DNA of 64,000 nt from Vanilla planifolia (lineage: Eukaryota > Streptophyta > Magnoliopsida > Asparagales > Orchidaceae). The number at the start of each line of letters is the position of its first letter. Position 1 is the stretch's first letter. This document shows positions 24,065 to 37,072 of the stretch, piece by piece. The notes under the pieces were generated by a model, which did not search any database, was not told the origin of the DNA, and worked only from the letters and a program-made list of their open reading frames with translations. Both the position numbers and the translations under genes were made by a program. The DNA is taken from NCBI GenBank assembly GCA_023846275.1, contig CM043875.1:24904851-24968850 (forward strand), read 5' to 3'.

Positions 24065-25480
24065 TGATGTAAGATAAATTTAGACTTTGACCATGGTCTA
24101 ATTTGGAGCCTACAAGACTAGAGATGCTTAATAGATTATTAAAGATTATAAAGGGATACTATGCACTAATTTGGGTTATGTGACATATGTGATATTTTAA
24201 AATTATTTAAATATTAGTTTTCCAAAGTTATAATGTTAATTATTAAGTTGAGTAGGTGATAATACCTTAAGCATTAAGCATAAAATCTTACAAAATGATT
24301 TTTATCATATTCAATTTTACACATATAAAATTGAGAATTTAAGACAAACTCTTTATGGAGTATTTTAATACAAAAGAGTAACTCTAACTTTAAATTACTA
24401 TCTAAAAAATAAAAGCTATTAAAAGATGCACATTTTTGGCGAAGATGTCTTATAATTCAATAGGAACCGGCATTTAAAGCACCAAAGTGGTAAAAGGGTA
24501 ACGTGATAGTGATTTTGGTTAGTAAGGAAGCTTGGGGTATTGGTAGAAGCAAGAATTTGTTTAGTTATCAACTCTCCCAGTGAAAGCTCTCTCACTTTTG
24601 ATCCTTGTCTCTCATAAATGAATTGGTTACTATCTCTTATAGTAGAAAGTCTCTCACTTTCGATCTTTGTCTCTCAAAAGAAAAGTTAGAATCTATTTAA
24701 CTAGAGTTGAGCACACATACTTTGTTCACAAAGATAGAATCATACAAATAAAATAAATTTTTATTCTGTAATTTTTTCTATTTACAGCATCGTGAATCTA
24801 ATTATAGAGACCTTAAAGGTATAATAATAATTTGTTAACCTAGAAATACAAAAGGATATTTAAAAATATCAAATGACATATTTTGGAATTCTAAAAGATA
24901 TTTTAAAATTCTAAAATTTAACACAAATTATAAAAAATATTATGAATAAAAATTAACTTAAAATGTTCTAAAATTAATTAAATGAAGCAATTCTCAAACA
25001 TATTGTGAATTTTGAGTAGTGATGATGTCGAACAACAAAACAATGAGTGACGAAGATGTTAAGCGTCATTAGTGTGGTGTGAGCAGAGGTCTCAACACAT
25101 CTGATGTGGGTTTCAGGTAGGCACAAGTCTGGCAGAACATTGCGAGTCTATGAGGACTGGTGGATCTGTAGGGGTCAACGTGGGTTAGAGCAATTTGAGC
25201 GAGGCATCAAGGGTAATGGATCAGTGCAGGTCGAGTGGATCAAACAGTGTTCACAGGTCACCCAGGTGCATAGGTTAGCTAAAGTACGACAGGTGGCTGA
25301 CAGCGATGGTGATGGCAGTAAAAGACAGCGAACGACAGAAACAGAAAAATCAATAAAAAAATTTAATTTTGAACATTTTTGAAGCAATTTTCAGCTAAAT
25401 TTTGTATCAATAGACTTATGAAACTGGTACGACACTAGCAGATGTGTGTTTGTGAGTCGACGTTTGACACTTCTATGTTA
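24065..25480 (-). repeat. 5' LTR of E2
   Basis: It starts TGATGTAAGATAAATTTAG on the plus strand next to the primer-binding site and ends near ttctatgtta. It is about 1.42 kb and alignable along its length with 20177-21561, 34616-36045 and 38859-40279. Confidence 0.75.
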
Positions 25481-25569
25481 AAGAAGCTTGATGTTCACAA
25501 AAGGAACCCACAAAGAAGGGTGAATTATATAAATTCAAAGTTTTAAGACAACTCAAATAATTCAATTTG

Positions 25570-25880
25570 TTTTAATTAATGGTGGTGTTAAAATATTATT
25601 AAGTATATAGAAGTTGATTTAAACAATAAAAATGTGTCATATAGTTGTTTGAAATTGATAATCAAATAATATTATTTTTCTAATTATACGCATGTATGAA
25701 TAATATAAAAAAATTAAAATAAAATGCATAAATTTTATAAGAGTTAAGCTTAACAAATTTACTACATAAATTAATGGTGCGAACATTAAAACAAATGAGC
25801 CCATCTTTGGTTGATATTAGTACGAAATGATTTCAACATTTGCTTAGTTGATAGGTGTTTGGTAACTATGTAAGTCGTTG
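25570..25880. repeat. Segmental duplication, copy 2, left part
   Basis: Matches 18370-18679 and breaks off at 'gtaagtcgttg', just where element E3 begins with TGATG. The match resumes at 32872. Confidence 0.85.
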
Positions 25881-26208
25881 TGATGCAGGTATATTTAGAC
25901 TTCTATTAGGATCTAAATTGGAGCTTATAATATTGAAGATGCTTAATAGATTATTAGAGAATATGAAAAAATATTATGCACTAATTAGAGTTAAATGACA
26001 TATGTAACATTTTAGAACAATTGAAAGATTAGCACGTGATGTTGATTTGGGCTAGTACGAAAGCTTGGGATGTTAGCAGATGTTAGAATTTATTTGGTTG
26101 ATCTCTCACCTTTGATCTTTGACTCTCATAAGAGATTTAGATGTAGGCTCTTCTGATGGAAGATCTCTTATCTTTTATCCTTATCTCTCATAAGGGAAGT
26201 TAGAATCT

Positions 26209-27961
26209 ATTCTTTGATGTGATGATCACAAAATCAAGACTAAGTGTTTACTAATATCTCATTACACTTGTTTTACTTAAATCTTAATGAGTATTCTAAT
26301 GATCTAAATTTATTAGAGCAAAGACTATCGTAGTATTAACAGTGAATACAATTTGATGGCTCAACTTACTAACTTTGGAGCCAAGAATAACAGTTTTTGT
26401 GGCGTAACTAATCCAAAAAAAATTTATTTCTAAATCTTTATGGTTAACATGTTAAATCTTTAACTTTTCTCAATTGTGACACATAAGAGTATCATCCTTT
26501 ATGTATATGAGAATTTGGTTTAACTTGTATTTTATTTGAAGGTATTTGAGTTTTTGAATATTTAAATATTTTTTTATAAAAATTTTATTAAAATTTTTTT
26601 TTTGTAAACACCCCCATCACTAAGTCTAAAGGGCACAGGTTAAGTGGCCCGAAGAAGACAAGCCCTTGAGATCCATAGGCAAGGAACTTGACCAAAATCA
26701 AGACGAGTCAAGCTTGAGTATCGGTTAAGTGACTATTGCGATCCTTGGGTGATTTGATTCAGGGAATTACTTCTGAATTGGTCTTATGCGAAACAAGTCA
26801 GGGCAGACTTATTATTTAATTTATGTAAAGCGGGTCTGGTTGGGACTTGTATACCTGCACTGTCAACTCGGGTCATGACTTTCTAAAAATATCAGAGGGT
26901 AGCCAAGCTGTTAAGCTATTTAAAATATATAATGGATGTATTATAAGCACAAAATACTTGAGCAATTTAGCAATGCAAGATTAAAGATAAGCTTTGCCAA
27001 ACTTAAGATTTTTATATTGATCGATTACCTATTTTTGTGATTGAATGGTCCAGATCTCTCTCATATTTGTGAATAATTTTTTGTCTTCAATCTTTCATCC
27101 GTAATGCTTGATCGAACGATTGAGAGTTTCTCTGTCTATGTGAATAATAACCTCATCGTCGTTATCGTTCATTTGGTTTGAGAATCCAATGCTCCAGATC
27201 TTATCTCGCTGTGATTGGATCTATACGCTTAATCATTTAAGCTGATCCGATGACTATCTTGCTCTTTTTGCTTAATCGAATGACAGTTGTACAGTTGTCT
27301 CTGCTTGTAATAGTCAACTTTCCAAAAAAACATATTATAGCCATTGGGAGAGTTATTTTTTAGAGTTTTTTATTTAAATTATAGATAGGGATAAATTACC
27401 AAACATAAAGACTATTGAATCAAGCTTGAAAATCTTAACATAAGTCCAAGTGAAGTTCAAACAATGAGCAACAAATTTATGTGTAATTACGGGAGATACA
27501 GATTTTTGTCAATCTTTATTTCTCTGCTTCCTTTCATAATCATTTTTTGTAACATCTACTTTATTCATTAGTAGTGTCACTCTTATTTAAAGAATTAAAG
27601 ATATAAAGATTTTTTTAAGCAAAAATTTGTAAAGTTTCAAATTTTTTTGAATAGCCTAAATTTCTCTAAGTTTGGTATCTCATTAAAGCATCGGTGTGTG
27701 TTTGGTTCATCGCTACTAACTTCAGTAAAAGAGAGTGGTTAGTGGAAACCTAATCGGGGATCAGGGATGAATGTAAGCATGAGTGTTGGTTGAACCACCC
27801 AAAAATCTTTCGTATATTTTATTTATTATTAAATAATTTTATTTCATTGATACAAAATATTTTTTAAGCTTAGAAATTTTTCTTCTAATCTTTGGAATAA
27901 AAAATCATTAAATACATAATTCACCCCTCTTCTCTTTTTTTTTGTCTCACACTTTTTACAA
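26209..27961 (+). mobile_element. Probable solo LTR of a Ty1/copia (Sirevirus-like) element inside the E3 LTR
   Basis: It interrupts the conserved LTR text 'gttagaatct|ctcaaact'. The flanks 'tagaatct' (26201-26208) and 'tagaaatct' (27962-27970) could be the duplicated target or original sequence. The interior has features I associate with Sirevirus-type LTRs: a 'tggaaacctaatcggggatcagggatgaatgtaag...ggttgaaccac' zone at 27740-27800 and 'attcacccctcttctc' near the right end (27920). No internal coding region follows, so it is called solo. The exact ends are uncertain. Confidence 0.5.
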
Positions 27962-29674
27962 TAGAAATCTCACATACTATGGTTAGGTACATATACTTTG
28001 TTCACAAAGGTGTAAGCATATAAATAAAAGAAATTTTTATTTCGTTATTGTCACTCTTCTTATGGCTTAGTAAGTATCCTCATTTATAGAGATCTTAAGG
28101 TTATAATAATTAACTAATCTAAAAATACAAAAGGACATTTAAGAATATCAAATGACATTTTTTTAGAATTCTAAATGACATTTCAAAATTCCAAAATTCA
28201 ACAAAAGTTATAAATGAAATATTCTAAATAAAAATTGACTTAAAAAGCTTTAAAATTAATTAAATTAAATAGTTCTCAAATATATTGTGCACTTCAGATA
28301 GTGGTAACGACAAGCAACGAAACGGTAAGAGACGAAATAGCGAGCAGCGGAATGGCAAGCGACAAAATAGCTGGGCAAAATCGGTGCGACATGAGTGGAG
28401 TTCTCGATGGGTCCAATCCAGGTTTTGCATAGGGCGTGGGTTGGGAGAAATAACACAGGTTAGTGAGGAATGGTAGATTGGCACGAATCAACTCTGGTTG
28501 GAGCAGATTGAGAGAGTCATCATGGGTAACGAGTTGGTGTAGGTCGAGCAGATCAAATCGTGTTCCTAAGTCAATTTGAGTAATGTGAGAGTGCGAGTCA
28601 GCTCGGGTGGCAGTAGCGACTACTAAAGGAAGCAAATGGTGGTGGACGATAGAAGGTGGTAAAATTAATAAAAAAAAATTCAATTTTAAGCCTTTTTTAA
28701 AGCAATTTTCAATCAAAATTTATACCAATGAACTTATAAAACTTGTGCGATACTAGCATATGTATGTTTGTGAGCTGATGCTAGATTCTCTTATGTTATC
28801 CTCGCTCAATAGGAGGGAGCTTGGCTCGATGGTATCAAGGTGATGGGTACATTAATGCTCTAATAGGTACGGCACGATATGGTATAGATCATCACAGGTG
28901 ACGAGGAGTACGTGATCAAAGGTTTGCCTTTCTAAAATTTTCTTCACATTATCCTCACTCTCAAGACTAAAGTAGTGGTAGGAATGGGTTCACTTACCAT
29001 GAAAAAATCAAGTTTAAATGACTCATTAGGTATTACATGTAGTATCCTGTAAGAGATTAAATCTTTAATTTTAAAAGTTGCACTAATAACACACTAATCT
29101 AGCAATCTAACACATACACATTAGTTCCTAATTTTTGAATAATTCTAAAATATCCAACTTCTTGCACTTATAATTTCTTGAAAGCTCTAGGTGGGAATTG
29201 CTCTAACCTAGTTCTAATTATAACATAGTCTCATTTATAAAAAATTTTATCATTTTTTTAAGCATCTACTAGTTTCTCATATTTTTTGTTGCTTTGATTA
29301 ATTTTTTCAAATGTTATTTTATGAGTGGCAAAGAAAAAAGTAAAGATAAAAATCTAAAAGTCTATTAGTAAAGGAATAAGGTCAATGAAAGACCTTAACT
29401 TATTATCATGACAAATTTCAAAATAACTCAGACCAATACTACGATTCACAAAATTATAGTATGCAAATTTGGCTCATGGAAATAGTTGATCCCAAAGCTT
29501 TTGTTGGTCTCCTATCAAGCTATGAAAAAGATTTTCTAAACAACGATTTACTACTTTTGTTAGTCCATTTATTTGTGGTTAGTAGGTTGAAAAATATTTT
29601 AGATTAATTTCTAGTAAATATCATAGGATCTTCTAAACATAACTAATAAATTTTACTTCTCGATTGGATACTAT

Positions 29675-31655
29675 TGTAATACCCAAAATTTTGAAATATT
29701 ATAATAGAATATCTTTGATTTTATAACAAATAATTAATATTTTAAATGTTATTATTTCATTAGTTTGATATTATGGGTACAAGATGTATGTCAACTACAA
29801 GATTTAAATGATATTCATAACAAATCTCATAACACATGTGACATAAAGTATTTCAAAATTTTATAATAAATTTATTTTTGAATTGATCTTTTTGAGACGA
29901 ATTTAATGACATTTGTTTCATATTAATCAAAGTTTATTTAGAATTGTTACTAATTTTTGAATTTATTATATAATTAGCATTATAATATATTATAATATAA
30001 TATTTAAATATAAATATATATAAATCAACTAATAATTAAATAATATTATAATTATGCATAAAATCTAACCTAAACAACAGAATTTGGCTAAAAACACCAA
30101 AACCCTTTACTTTTTGTCGCGACGATCACAAGCACAAAATCTCTATCAATTTTGCACTAGAACTTTAAAAACAACTTGAGAAATCGTTAATTTGAGGAAG
30201 GAGAAGTATTCTTCTGTAATCAAGTTCTCCATTACAACCCTCGCTGCGAGAGATTTCATAGTCCGGACAAAACCTGTGAGCTACGACTAGAAAATCCATT
30301 TTTTGTGCACGAATGGTGACAAATTGAAGGTAAAATTTTAATTTCTTAGAAGATCAATCATTTGTTTGTGTTAATTTGTAAAATTTTGATTTGCCCTAAT
30401 CAATCATTGTTGGTTGACGTGACAACTAATATTAAACTATACATGTTTATTTTTATTGGCAATAAATTGGTATTTTAGAAAATTTGTGATAAAAATTATT
30501 TTTAATGAAATTTGATAATTCAAATTCCAGACTATTAGCATAAAACATGTGAAGGAAAAGTTAAGATTGAAAGAGCAAATCAATTCAGGAGGTAAACCCT
30601 CAGCACATAGATGAGTCGATAAATCGATTAACTATAATATAAGTATATTTGTTTATATATATTTCTTGAACATGTTGAAAAAAGGTGACATTTCTTATTT
30701 ATGATCATGAAGTTGAACCTATTCATGTATTTACATTTGAATAACAAGATTTACATAGCTTATTATTAATAAATAAATAAAAATAAAAAATATAAAAATG
30801 AAAGAAAAGAAATATATGATTATTCATGTGATATGGTGTATGAGAATGATACATTGAATGAAAATGATAAAATGATAAGAAATATTTTTTTCCCTACGAT
30901 GCTATCTCTTAGCTCGAGTGTGATTTTTAGAGCCATACTAATAATGATTGATATGATACTGACAAATTGATATGCCTATGAGCAAAGACCTATCCATTGG
31001 ATATAGTCTGATGGGTATGAATATGGACATGATATGATAACCAATTAGATATAATCTAATAAATATTGATATAGACGTAATATGATAACCTATTGGATAT
31101 AATCTGATGGGTTTTAATATGGATGTATATGCTAACCCATTAGATATAATCTTATTGGTATTGATATGATTTGTGAGTAGGGATAACAATCAACAAAAAA
31201 CATGACCCAAATTAAATTAAGAATTGAATTGATAAAAAAAGAGATTGAATAAATAAAGAGAGAAAATGATATAAATAAAAAATACAAATCAATCAGATAA
31301 ATCATTTCTTTATTATTATTATTTCAATTTATATAGGCATTCTTTCTTATTCTATTTGTTATTCAGTTTATAGCTTTGTTGTTATTTACATTTATTACAT
31401 TACATTGTTTTACTATTTATGATTTATCCACTGAGCTCTTTAAGGCTCATTCTTTATACTTATATTACAGGTCAACTAGGTTCATGACATTGAGATGGAG
31501 ACTCTAATAGGATTGAGGATTCATATATGTAGTGAGTATATGTTTGGAAAATCTATCATGTGACTATGATATATTTGGATTTTACTATTAGTTGATGTTG
31601 TTGTATGATTAAAATAGTTATGGTATATATTTTATATATTTTATAGATTCTTAGT
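29675..31655 (+). mobile_element. LTR-like insert starting TGTAATACCC
   Basis: The integrase text of E3 stops at 'gatactat' and is followed by TGTAATACCCAAAATTTTG, a typical LTR opening. A GC-richer block at 30100-30330 and a tandem repeat at 30979-31168 lie inside. Family LTR sequence resumes near 31655 ('gcgacaacacctta'). No polyprotein is recognised, so it may be a solo LTR or a chimeric remnant. No matching target duplication was found on the right. Confidence 0.4.
30979..31168. repeat. Four imperfect tandem units of about 48 bp
   Basis: Units at about 30979, 31033, 31081 and 31128 share 'tatgataacc', 'attggatataatctgatggg' and 'ttgatatgga' with substitutions. They lie inside the LTR-like insert. 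Confidence 0.8.
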
Positions 31656-32871
31656 GATTGCATAGATTGGTTGTATGCGACAACACCTTATGTATTAAGC
31701 ATAAAATTCTACAAAATAATTTTTTGTCACATCTAATTTTTTATATCTAAAATAGAGAAATTAAGACAAACTCTGTGTAGAGTATTTTAATAAAAAAAAG
31801 TAACACTAACTTTAGATTACTACTTAGAAAATAAAAGTTGTTAAAAGAAACATTTTTAGTGATGATGTCTTGTAGTTTCGTAGGTATTGGCATTTGGAGC
31901 ACCAAAGTAGTAAATGACAACGTGGTGGTGATTTGAGTTAGTATGGAAGCTTGAGGTTTTGATAGAAGTAAGAATTTGTTTGATTATTGGCTCTCTCGAT
32001 GGAAGGTGTCTCACCTTTGATCCTTGTCTCTTATAGGAGATTTGGTTACTGGTTCTCCTAGTGGAGGGTCTCTTATCTTTGATCCTTATCTTTAAGAATA
32101 GAAGTTGGAATCTCTCAAACTAAAATTGAGCTCACATAGTTTGTTCACAATGATGAAAGCATACAAACAAAAGAAATTTTATTATTTTTTCTCCTTATAT
32201 CCTACGAGCATACTTATTTATAAAGACCTCAAAGGTATAATAATAATTAACTATTCATAAATTGTTAAAAGGTATTTTAAAATATCAAATGATATTTTTT
32301 AGAATTTTGTAAGATATTTTAGAATTCTAAAATTCAACAAAAGTTATAAAAAAAAATATTCTAAATAAAAATCGACTTAAAAGCTCTACAATTAACTAGT
32401 TTAAGAAGTTTCCAAATATATTGTGTATTTTGGGTGGCAGTAACGATGAGCGATGAAATGGTGGGTAGCGGTACAGCATGAGATAAAATGGTGGGTAGAG
32501 AAATGGTCAAGCATTATCGATGCTACACAGTCAGAGGTCTTGGCATGTTTGATCTGAGTTTTGGGTAGAAGCATGTCAGGCAGAGCAATATGGGTAGGCA
32601 AGGAATGACAGGTTAGCACCGATTAACGTAGGTCAGAGCAAATCACATTGATTGTCAGGGGTAACGAGTCATGTGGTTCGAGCAGATCAAATAATATTTT
32701 ATGACAGTGACAATGGCAGACGGCGATGCACGGTGTTGAAATCAATACAAAAAATTAATTTTAAACTTTTTAAAGTAATTTTTAACTAATTTTTGCACTG
32801 ATGGACTTATAAAATTGGTGCGATACGAACGAATGTGTATTTGTGAGCTAATATTAGATGCTCATGTGTCA

Positions 32872-33422
32872 CATTAATTGATCACATTATTGACTACTAT
32901 TGTAATCATTGTTGATTCAATTGCTTAATTGTCCCTTATCACATCTAACAAGTTGCATGTCAGTTGCACATTTATACTCGTCATTCCTTCTTTATCATAT
33001 TTGATAAAATCTCACATTCTCTCTAAGTAGTTTCCTTAGCCTTCATTTGTTGAGCTTAAAGAGAGCACAATAACTCTTAGCACTTGAATAACCATCTTTT
33101 GTGCACCATTCAATTATTTTGATATTAGAATTTAGTTCTTTAATTATTAATAGTTATTAGGGATTTTAGTTCCAAACTATAAAAATTGATATTAATATGC
33201 TATATTTTTAATATATTTTTAATGATTTTAAATTCGTTATTATTGACTTAATTAAAATTTTAAGTTTGATAAAAATTTTATTCACTTTGTTTACTAAGAT
33301 AGACTTTTACAATTTAATAGATCTATATATGAATTTTAAAGCACTTATAGATTTTAATCCAAAAACACAATTTTTATGCTTAAACCTTTTATAAAAACTA
33401 TATTAGATGTACTTTCAAATAA
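32872..33422. repeat. Segmental duplication, copy 2, right part
   Basis: Continues the match to 18680-19312 after the E3 insertion ('ttgatcac', 'ttagccttcatttgttgag', 'tgtgcaccattcaatta', 'ttagatgtactttcaaat'). The (TA)n array of copy 1 is absent. Confidence 0.85.
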
Positions 33423-34615
33423 TTTTGACAAGGTTGGGAATACTCATCGATGAAATATAGTAATAGTATATTGTAAGTCTGTTATATTTTAATGTAATTA
33501 TCTTTTTTTCTTATTCAATATTTAGAACAAACTAATACATTCACAATAGTTATTAAAAAGAAGAATAAATATAAAAAGACAAAATCTAAAGAACAAAATA
33601 CAATGGTCAGAGTATAAGTCTAAAAATTAATGACAAAAAAAAGTATTCTTTAATAAAGTATGTTATGATAATGACTACTAATAGAATACAAAGGTACTAT
33701 AATCACTACAAAAAAACATGTCATATATAATAAAAATACTAAAAATTACATCTTAAACTATTTTAAAAAAAGTTTAAGAAAACAAATTACTTATTATAGC
33801 AAAGTCTAAAAAGGCACTTGAAACTCCTCTTCAATTTAATGATAACTTATCTCTTATAACAAGTCCAAAAGAGATATCTTATTAAACAAAACAAAGAGAG
33901 TAACTCTTCATCATCAGAATGCAAGTAAAGAAAAAACTTTTCAATACAATTATTCATACTGGAAGCAAATGTAACCTGATATAAAAAAGTCTTATGAAGA
34001 CGTTAAAATTAGAGACTACATCCAAGTCCCTATTCTCTGGTTTAAATTCATAAAGACTTCAAGACGAGAGTTAAAAAATAATGCAAGATAAAAATTGCCA
34101 TCACCAAAGGCTATATTGATGAGATTATTTATGAAGTGGTGTCTCTCGATACTTGTCAAATTATATTAAAAAAACCATGTTTATAAGATTAAAATAGTAT
34201 CTATTATTAATGAAGACAATGATATCAAATCACAAAGGATAGATAATACTTTTTTCTGACATAAGATAAAAATATTAATAAAATGCATTGTTTTTGTGAT
34301 AAGTGAAAAGGTTAGGAAACACTTGCCATAGTTATGCATTGCTGGTAATAAACTCCAAGAAAGAACTTAAAGGGAACTAATGGAAGTCTTAACCTAAAAA
34401 AATAATATAACTAGATATTATAAATAATTAAATTAAAAAAATAATTAATGGGACTTGAATCACAATAATAAAGAAGGAAACAAAATAATAAAAATTATTA
34501 TTACAACACCAAACAATGAGAATTACTCATGCAGCTATGCATGGAGGCTCTTTGTAGGACATCATGTGTAGAAGCATTGGCACATACATGAGAAGGCATG
34601 AAAGATAAGACACAA
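33423..34615. other. AT-rich intergenic sequence
   Basis: No gene or familiar repeat recognised. It ends at the left boundary of element E4. Confidence 0.4.
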
Positions 34616-36045
34616 TGAAGCATGGTAGATTTAGACTTCTATTAGGGTTTAAATTAGAGCCTATAATAGTAGAGATGCTCAATAGATTATTAGAGAATAT
34701 AAAAAGATATTATATGCTAATTAATGTTAGATGCATGTGTGATATTTTAAAACCATTTAAAGTTTAACGATCTAAAGTTGTAACATAGATTATTAAGTTA
34801 AATATGTGACAATACCTTAAGTATTAAGCATATGATCTTACAAAATAGTTTTTTGTCACATCCAATTTTATACATGAAAAATAAAAAATTTTAGACAGTC
34901 TATGTAGAGTATTTTAATAGAAAAGATCAACTCTATTTTTAGATTATTATCTAAAAAATAAAAGTTGCTAAAAAATACACCATTTTGGCAATGATGTCTT
35001 ATAGTTTTGTAAGCATTGGCTTTTAGAGCACTAAAGATAGAAAATGGCATTGAGGTGGTGGTTTTGGGTTAGTAGGGAAGCTTAACAAAAAAGGGTAATA
35101 AGATAGAAAGCTAAGATTTAGAACTTTGTTGAGGATGATGGTGGTTTTGGTGATTAAATCAAACGACTGAAAGGGTGGGGTAAAGAAGTATGGGTGTTGG
35201 TAGAATCATAATTTTTTTTAGTTATCGACTCTCCCAGTGGGAGGTCTCTCACCTTTTATCCTTGTCTCTTATAAGGGTTTTGGTTGTCGACTCTCCTGGT
35301 GGAAGGTCTCTCACCTTTAATCCTTGTTTCTCATAAAAGAAGTTAGAATCTCTCAAATTAGGATTAGGTTCACATTATTCACAAATGTGGAAGCACACAA
35401 ATAAAAAAATTTCATTTCATCCTTATCATCTCTCATCTACATCATGAATATCCTTATTTATAGAAAACTCAAAGATTCATTAATAATCTTAAAAATATAT
35501 ATAAAAAATTAAAAAAAATTAAAATTTAAAATTAATTGAATTAAGTAGTTTTCAAACTAACTACACATTTTGAGTGGTGGTAACTAACGACAAGTGATGA
35601 AATGATGGGCAGCAAAATTACCAAGTGAGTGGTGCGAGAAGAGTTGTCAATTTGATTTTCAGGTAGGCACAGGTTGGTAAAAAAAGAACAGGTTGACGAG
35701 ACTGGTGGGTTCGTGCGGGTCATCTTGGGTTAGAGCAGATCAAGTGAGTCATTGTGGGTAGCAATTGGCATAGGTCGAGCACAATTTGAGCAAATCAGCC
35801 AGCTTCCCAGGAAAATCAGGTCATTTAAGCTTGTTGATTTTTTTGGGGGACTATAGTGGGGGCTAATGGTGGCATGATGGCATCAAATGTTTATGAATGG
35901 TAACAAGTGACAAAAATAGCAAAAAATTCAATTTTAAGTGTTTTTAAAGCAATTTTTAAACATATTTTGCACCAACAGACTTATAGAACTGGTGCAATGC
36001 TAGCAAGTGTGTATTTGTAAGCTAATTTTAGGCATTTTTGTGTCA
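34616..36045 (-). repeat. 3' LTR of E4
   Basis: Begins TGAAGCATGGTAGATTTAG and ends near ttgtgtca; about 1.43 kb. Contains the duplicated 'ggtctctcacctttgatcc'-type box at 35230-35340. Confidence 0.75.
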
Positions 36046-37056
36046 TCTTACCTAGGTGGGAGAGAGCTTTGGTTGATATTATCATGGTGGTCAGGATAGT
36101 AATACTCTAACAGGTGTGATGTGATATGGTGTAAGTCATCATAGGTAAGCCACGAGTTCTCGATCAAAGGCTTACCCATCGAAAGAACTAAAATTTTTTT
36201 TTAATTTTTATGCTTTAGTTAGAATTATCTCATGATCTAAAATTTCTCTCATATTATCCTTAATTACCCTCATGACTAATATAGTGGTAGGAATGAATTC
36301 ACTCAGCATTGGAGAATCAAGCTCAAATAGTTCACCATATATTAGATAGTGTCCAATAAGACACTAAATCTTTAATATTAAAGGTTGCACTAATCTCATA
36401 CTCTTCTGACAAATCCAACACAAGCATATTTTTTCTTAATTTTTGAATAATCCTAAAATGTCTAGCTTCATGTGCTTGTAATTTCTTATAAGCTTTAGAA
36501 AGAAACTCTTTTGACCTAACTCAAATTATAAAATAGACTTTTTTTATAAAATTTTGTAATATTTTTTTAAGCAACTACTAGTTTTTTATATCTTATGTTA
36601 CTTAGATTAATTTGTTTTAGATATTTTTTTATGAGAGGTAAAGAAAAAAGTAAAGATAGAAGTTTAAAAATCTACTAATAAGAGAAAAAGATCAAAAGGA
36701 AACCATAGCTTATTACCAAGAAAAATTTAAAAGGGACTTAGAAAAATATTACGGTTCATGAAATTATTGTATGCAAATTTAGCTTGTGGTAATAGTAAAT
36801 TCTAAAGCTTAGGTTGGTCCCTTATCAATCTATGAAAAATATTTCCTAGACTACAATTTACTACTTCCATTTGTCCATTCATTTATGTGTGATAGGTTAA
36901 AGAAAAGTTTAGATTAGTCCTTAGTAAATGCCATATTATCTTCTAAAAATAATTGGTAAATTTTACTTCTCGATCAGATGCTATAGTCATTCTACATGGA
37001 TGTCCTTAATGTTAGTGCTAAAGATGTTGGTTTGCTTCTAATCATCTTATAGTTGA

Positions 37057-37072
37057 GGGGGGGGGGGGGGGG
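37057..37072 (+). repeat. Homopolymer of 16 G in the internal region of E4
   Basis: An uninterrupted G run in otherwise AT-rich DNA, next to the protease/integrase junction. The equivalent place in E2 (near 22565) reads 'tagttgtgacc', without the run. Confidence 0.95.

Larger units (their letters stand above)
20177..25480 (-). mobile_element. Ty3/gypsy element E2, internally deleted, two LTRs
   Basis: LTRs are at 20177-21561 and 24065-25480. The internal 2.5 kb, read on the minus strand, holds a leader with duplicated primer-binding sites (about 23990-24064), gag (about 22760-23300), a CCHC knuckle remnant (about 22730-22680), a short protease start (INIFNINIKEQE, near 22510-22560), and an integrase core fragment with its post-integrase tail (22510-21650). 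The protease start is joined straight to the integrase, so reverse transcriptase and RNase H are missing. Stops and frameshifts occur throughout. It could only have moved with enzymes supplied by a complete relative. No clear target-site duplication is seen. Confidence 0.8.
25881..32871 (-). mobile_element. Ty3/gypsy element E3, nested and rearranged
   Basis: The left LTR runs 25881-28798 but is split by an insert at 26209-27961. Next come post-integrase and integrase remnants (28799-29674), then an unrelated LTR-like insert (29675 to about 31655). Last is a truncated right LTR ending near 32871. Minus-strand integrase text at 29674-29340 resembles the family pattern (WDQL, AYNN-like). Gag, protease and leader are gone. 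Its outer flanks match a continuous sequence at 18679/18680, which defines the insertion point. The last five bases of each flank (cgttg and aattg) are a possible decayed target-site duplication. Confidence 0.75.
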
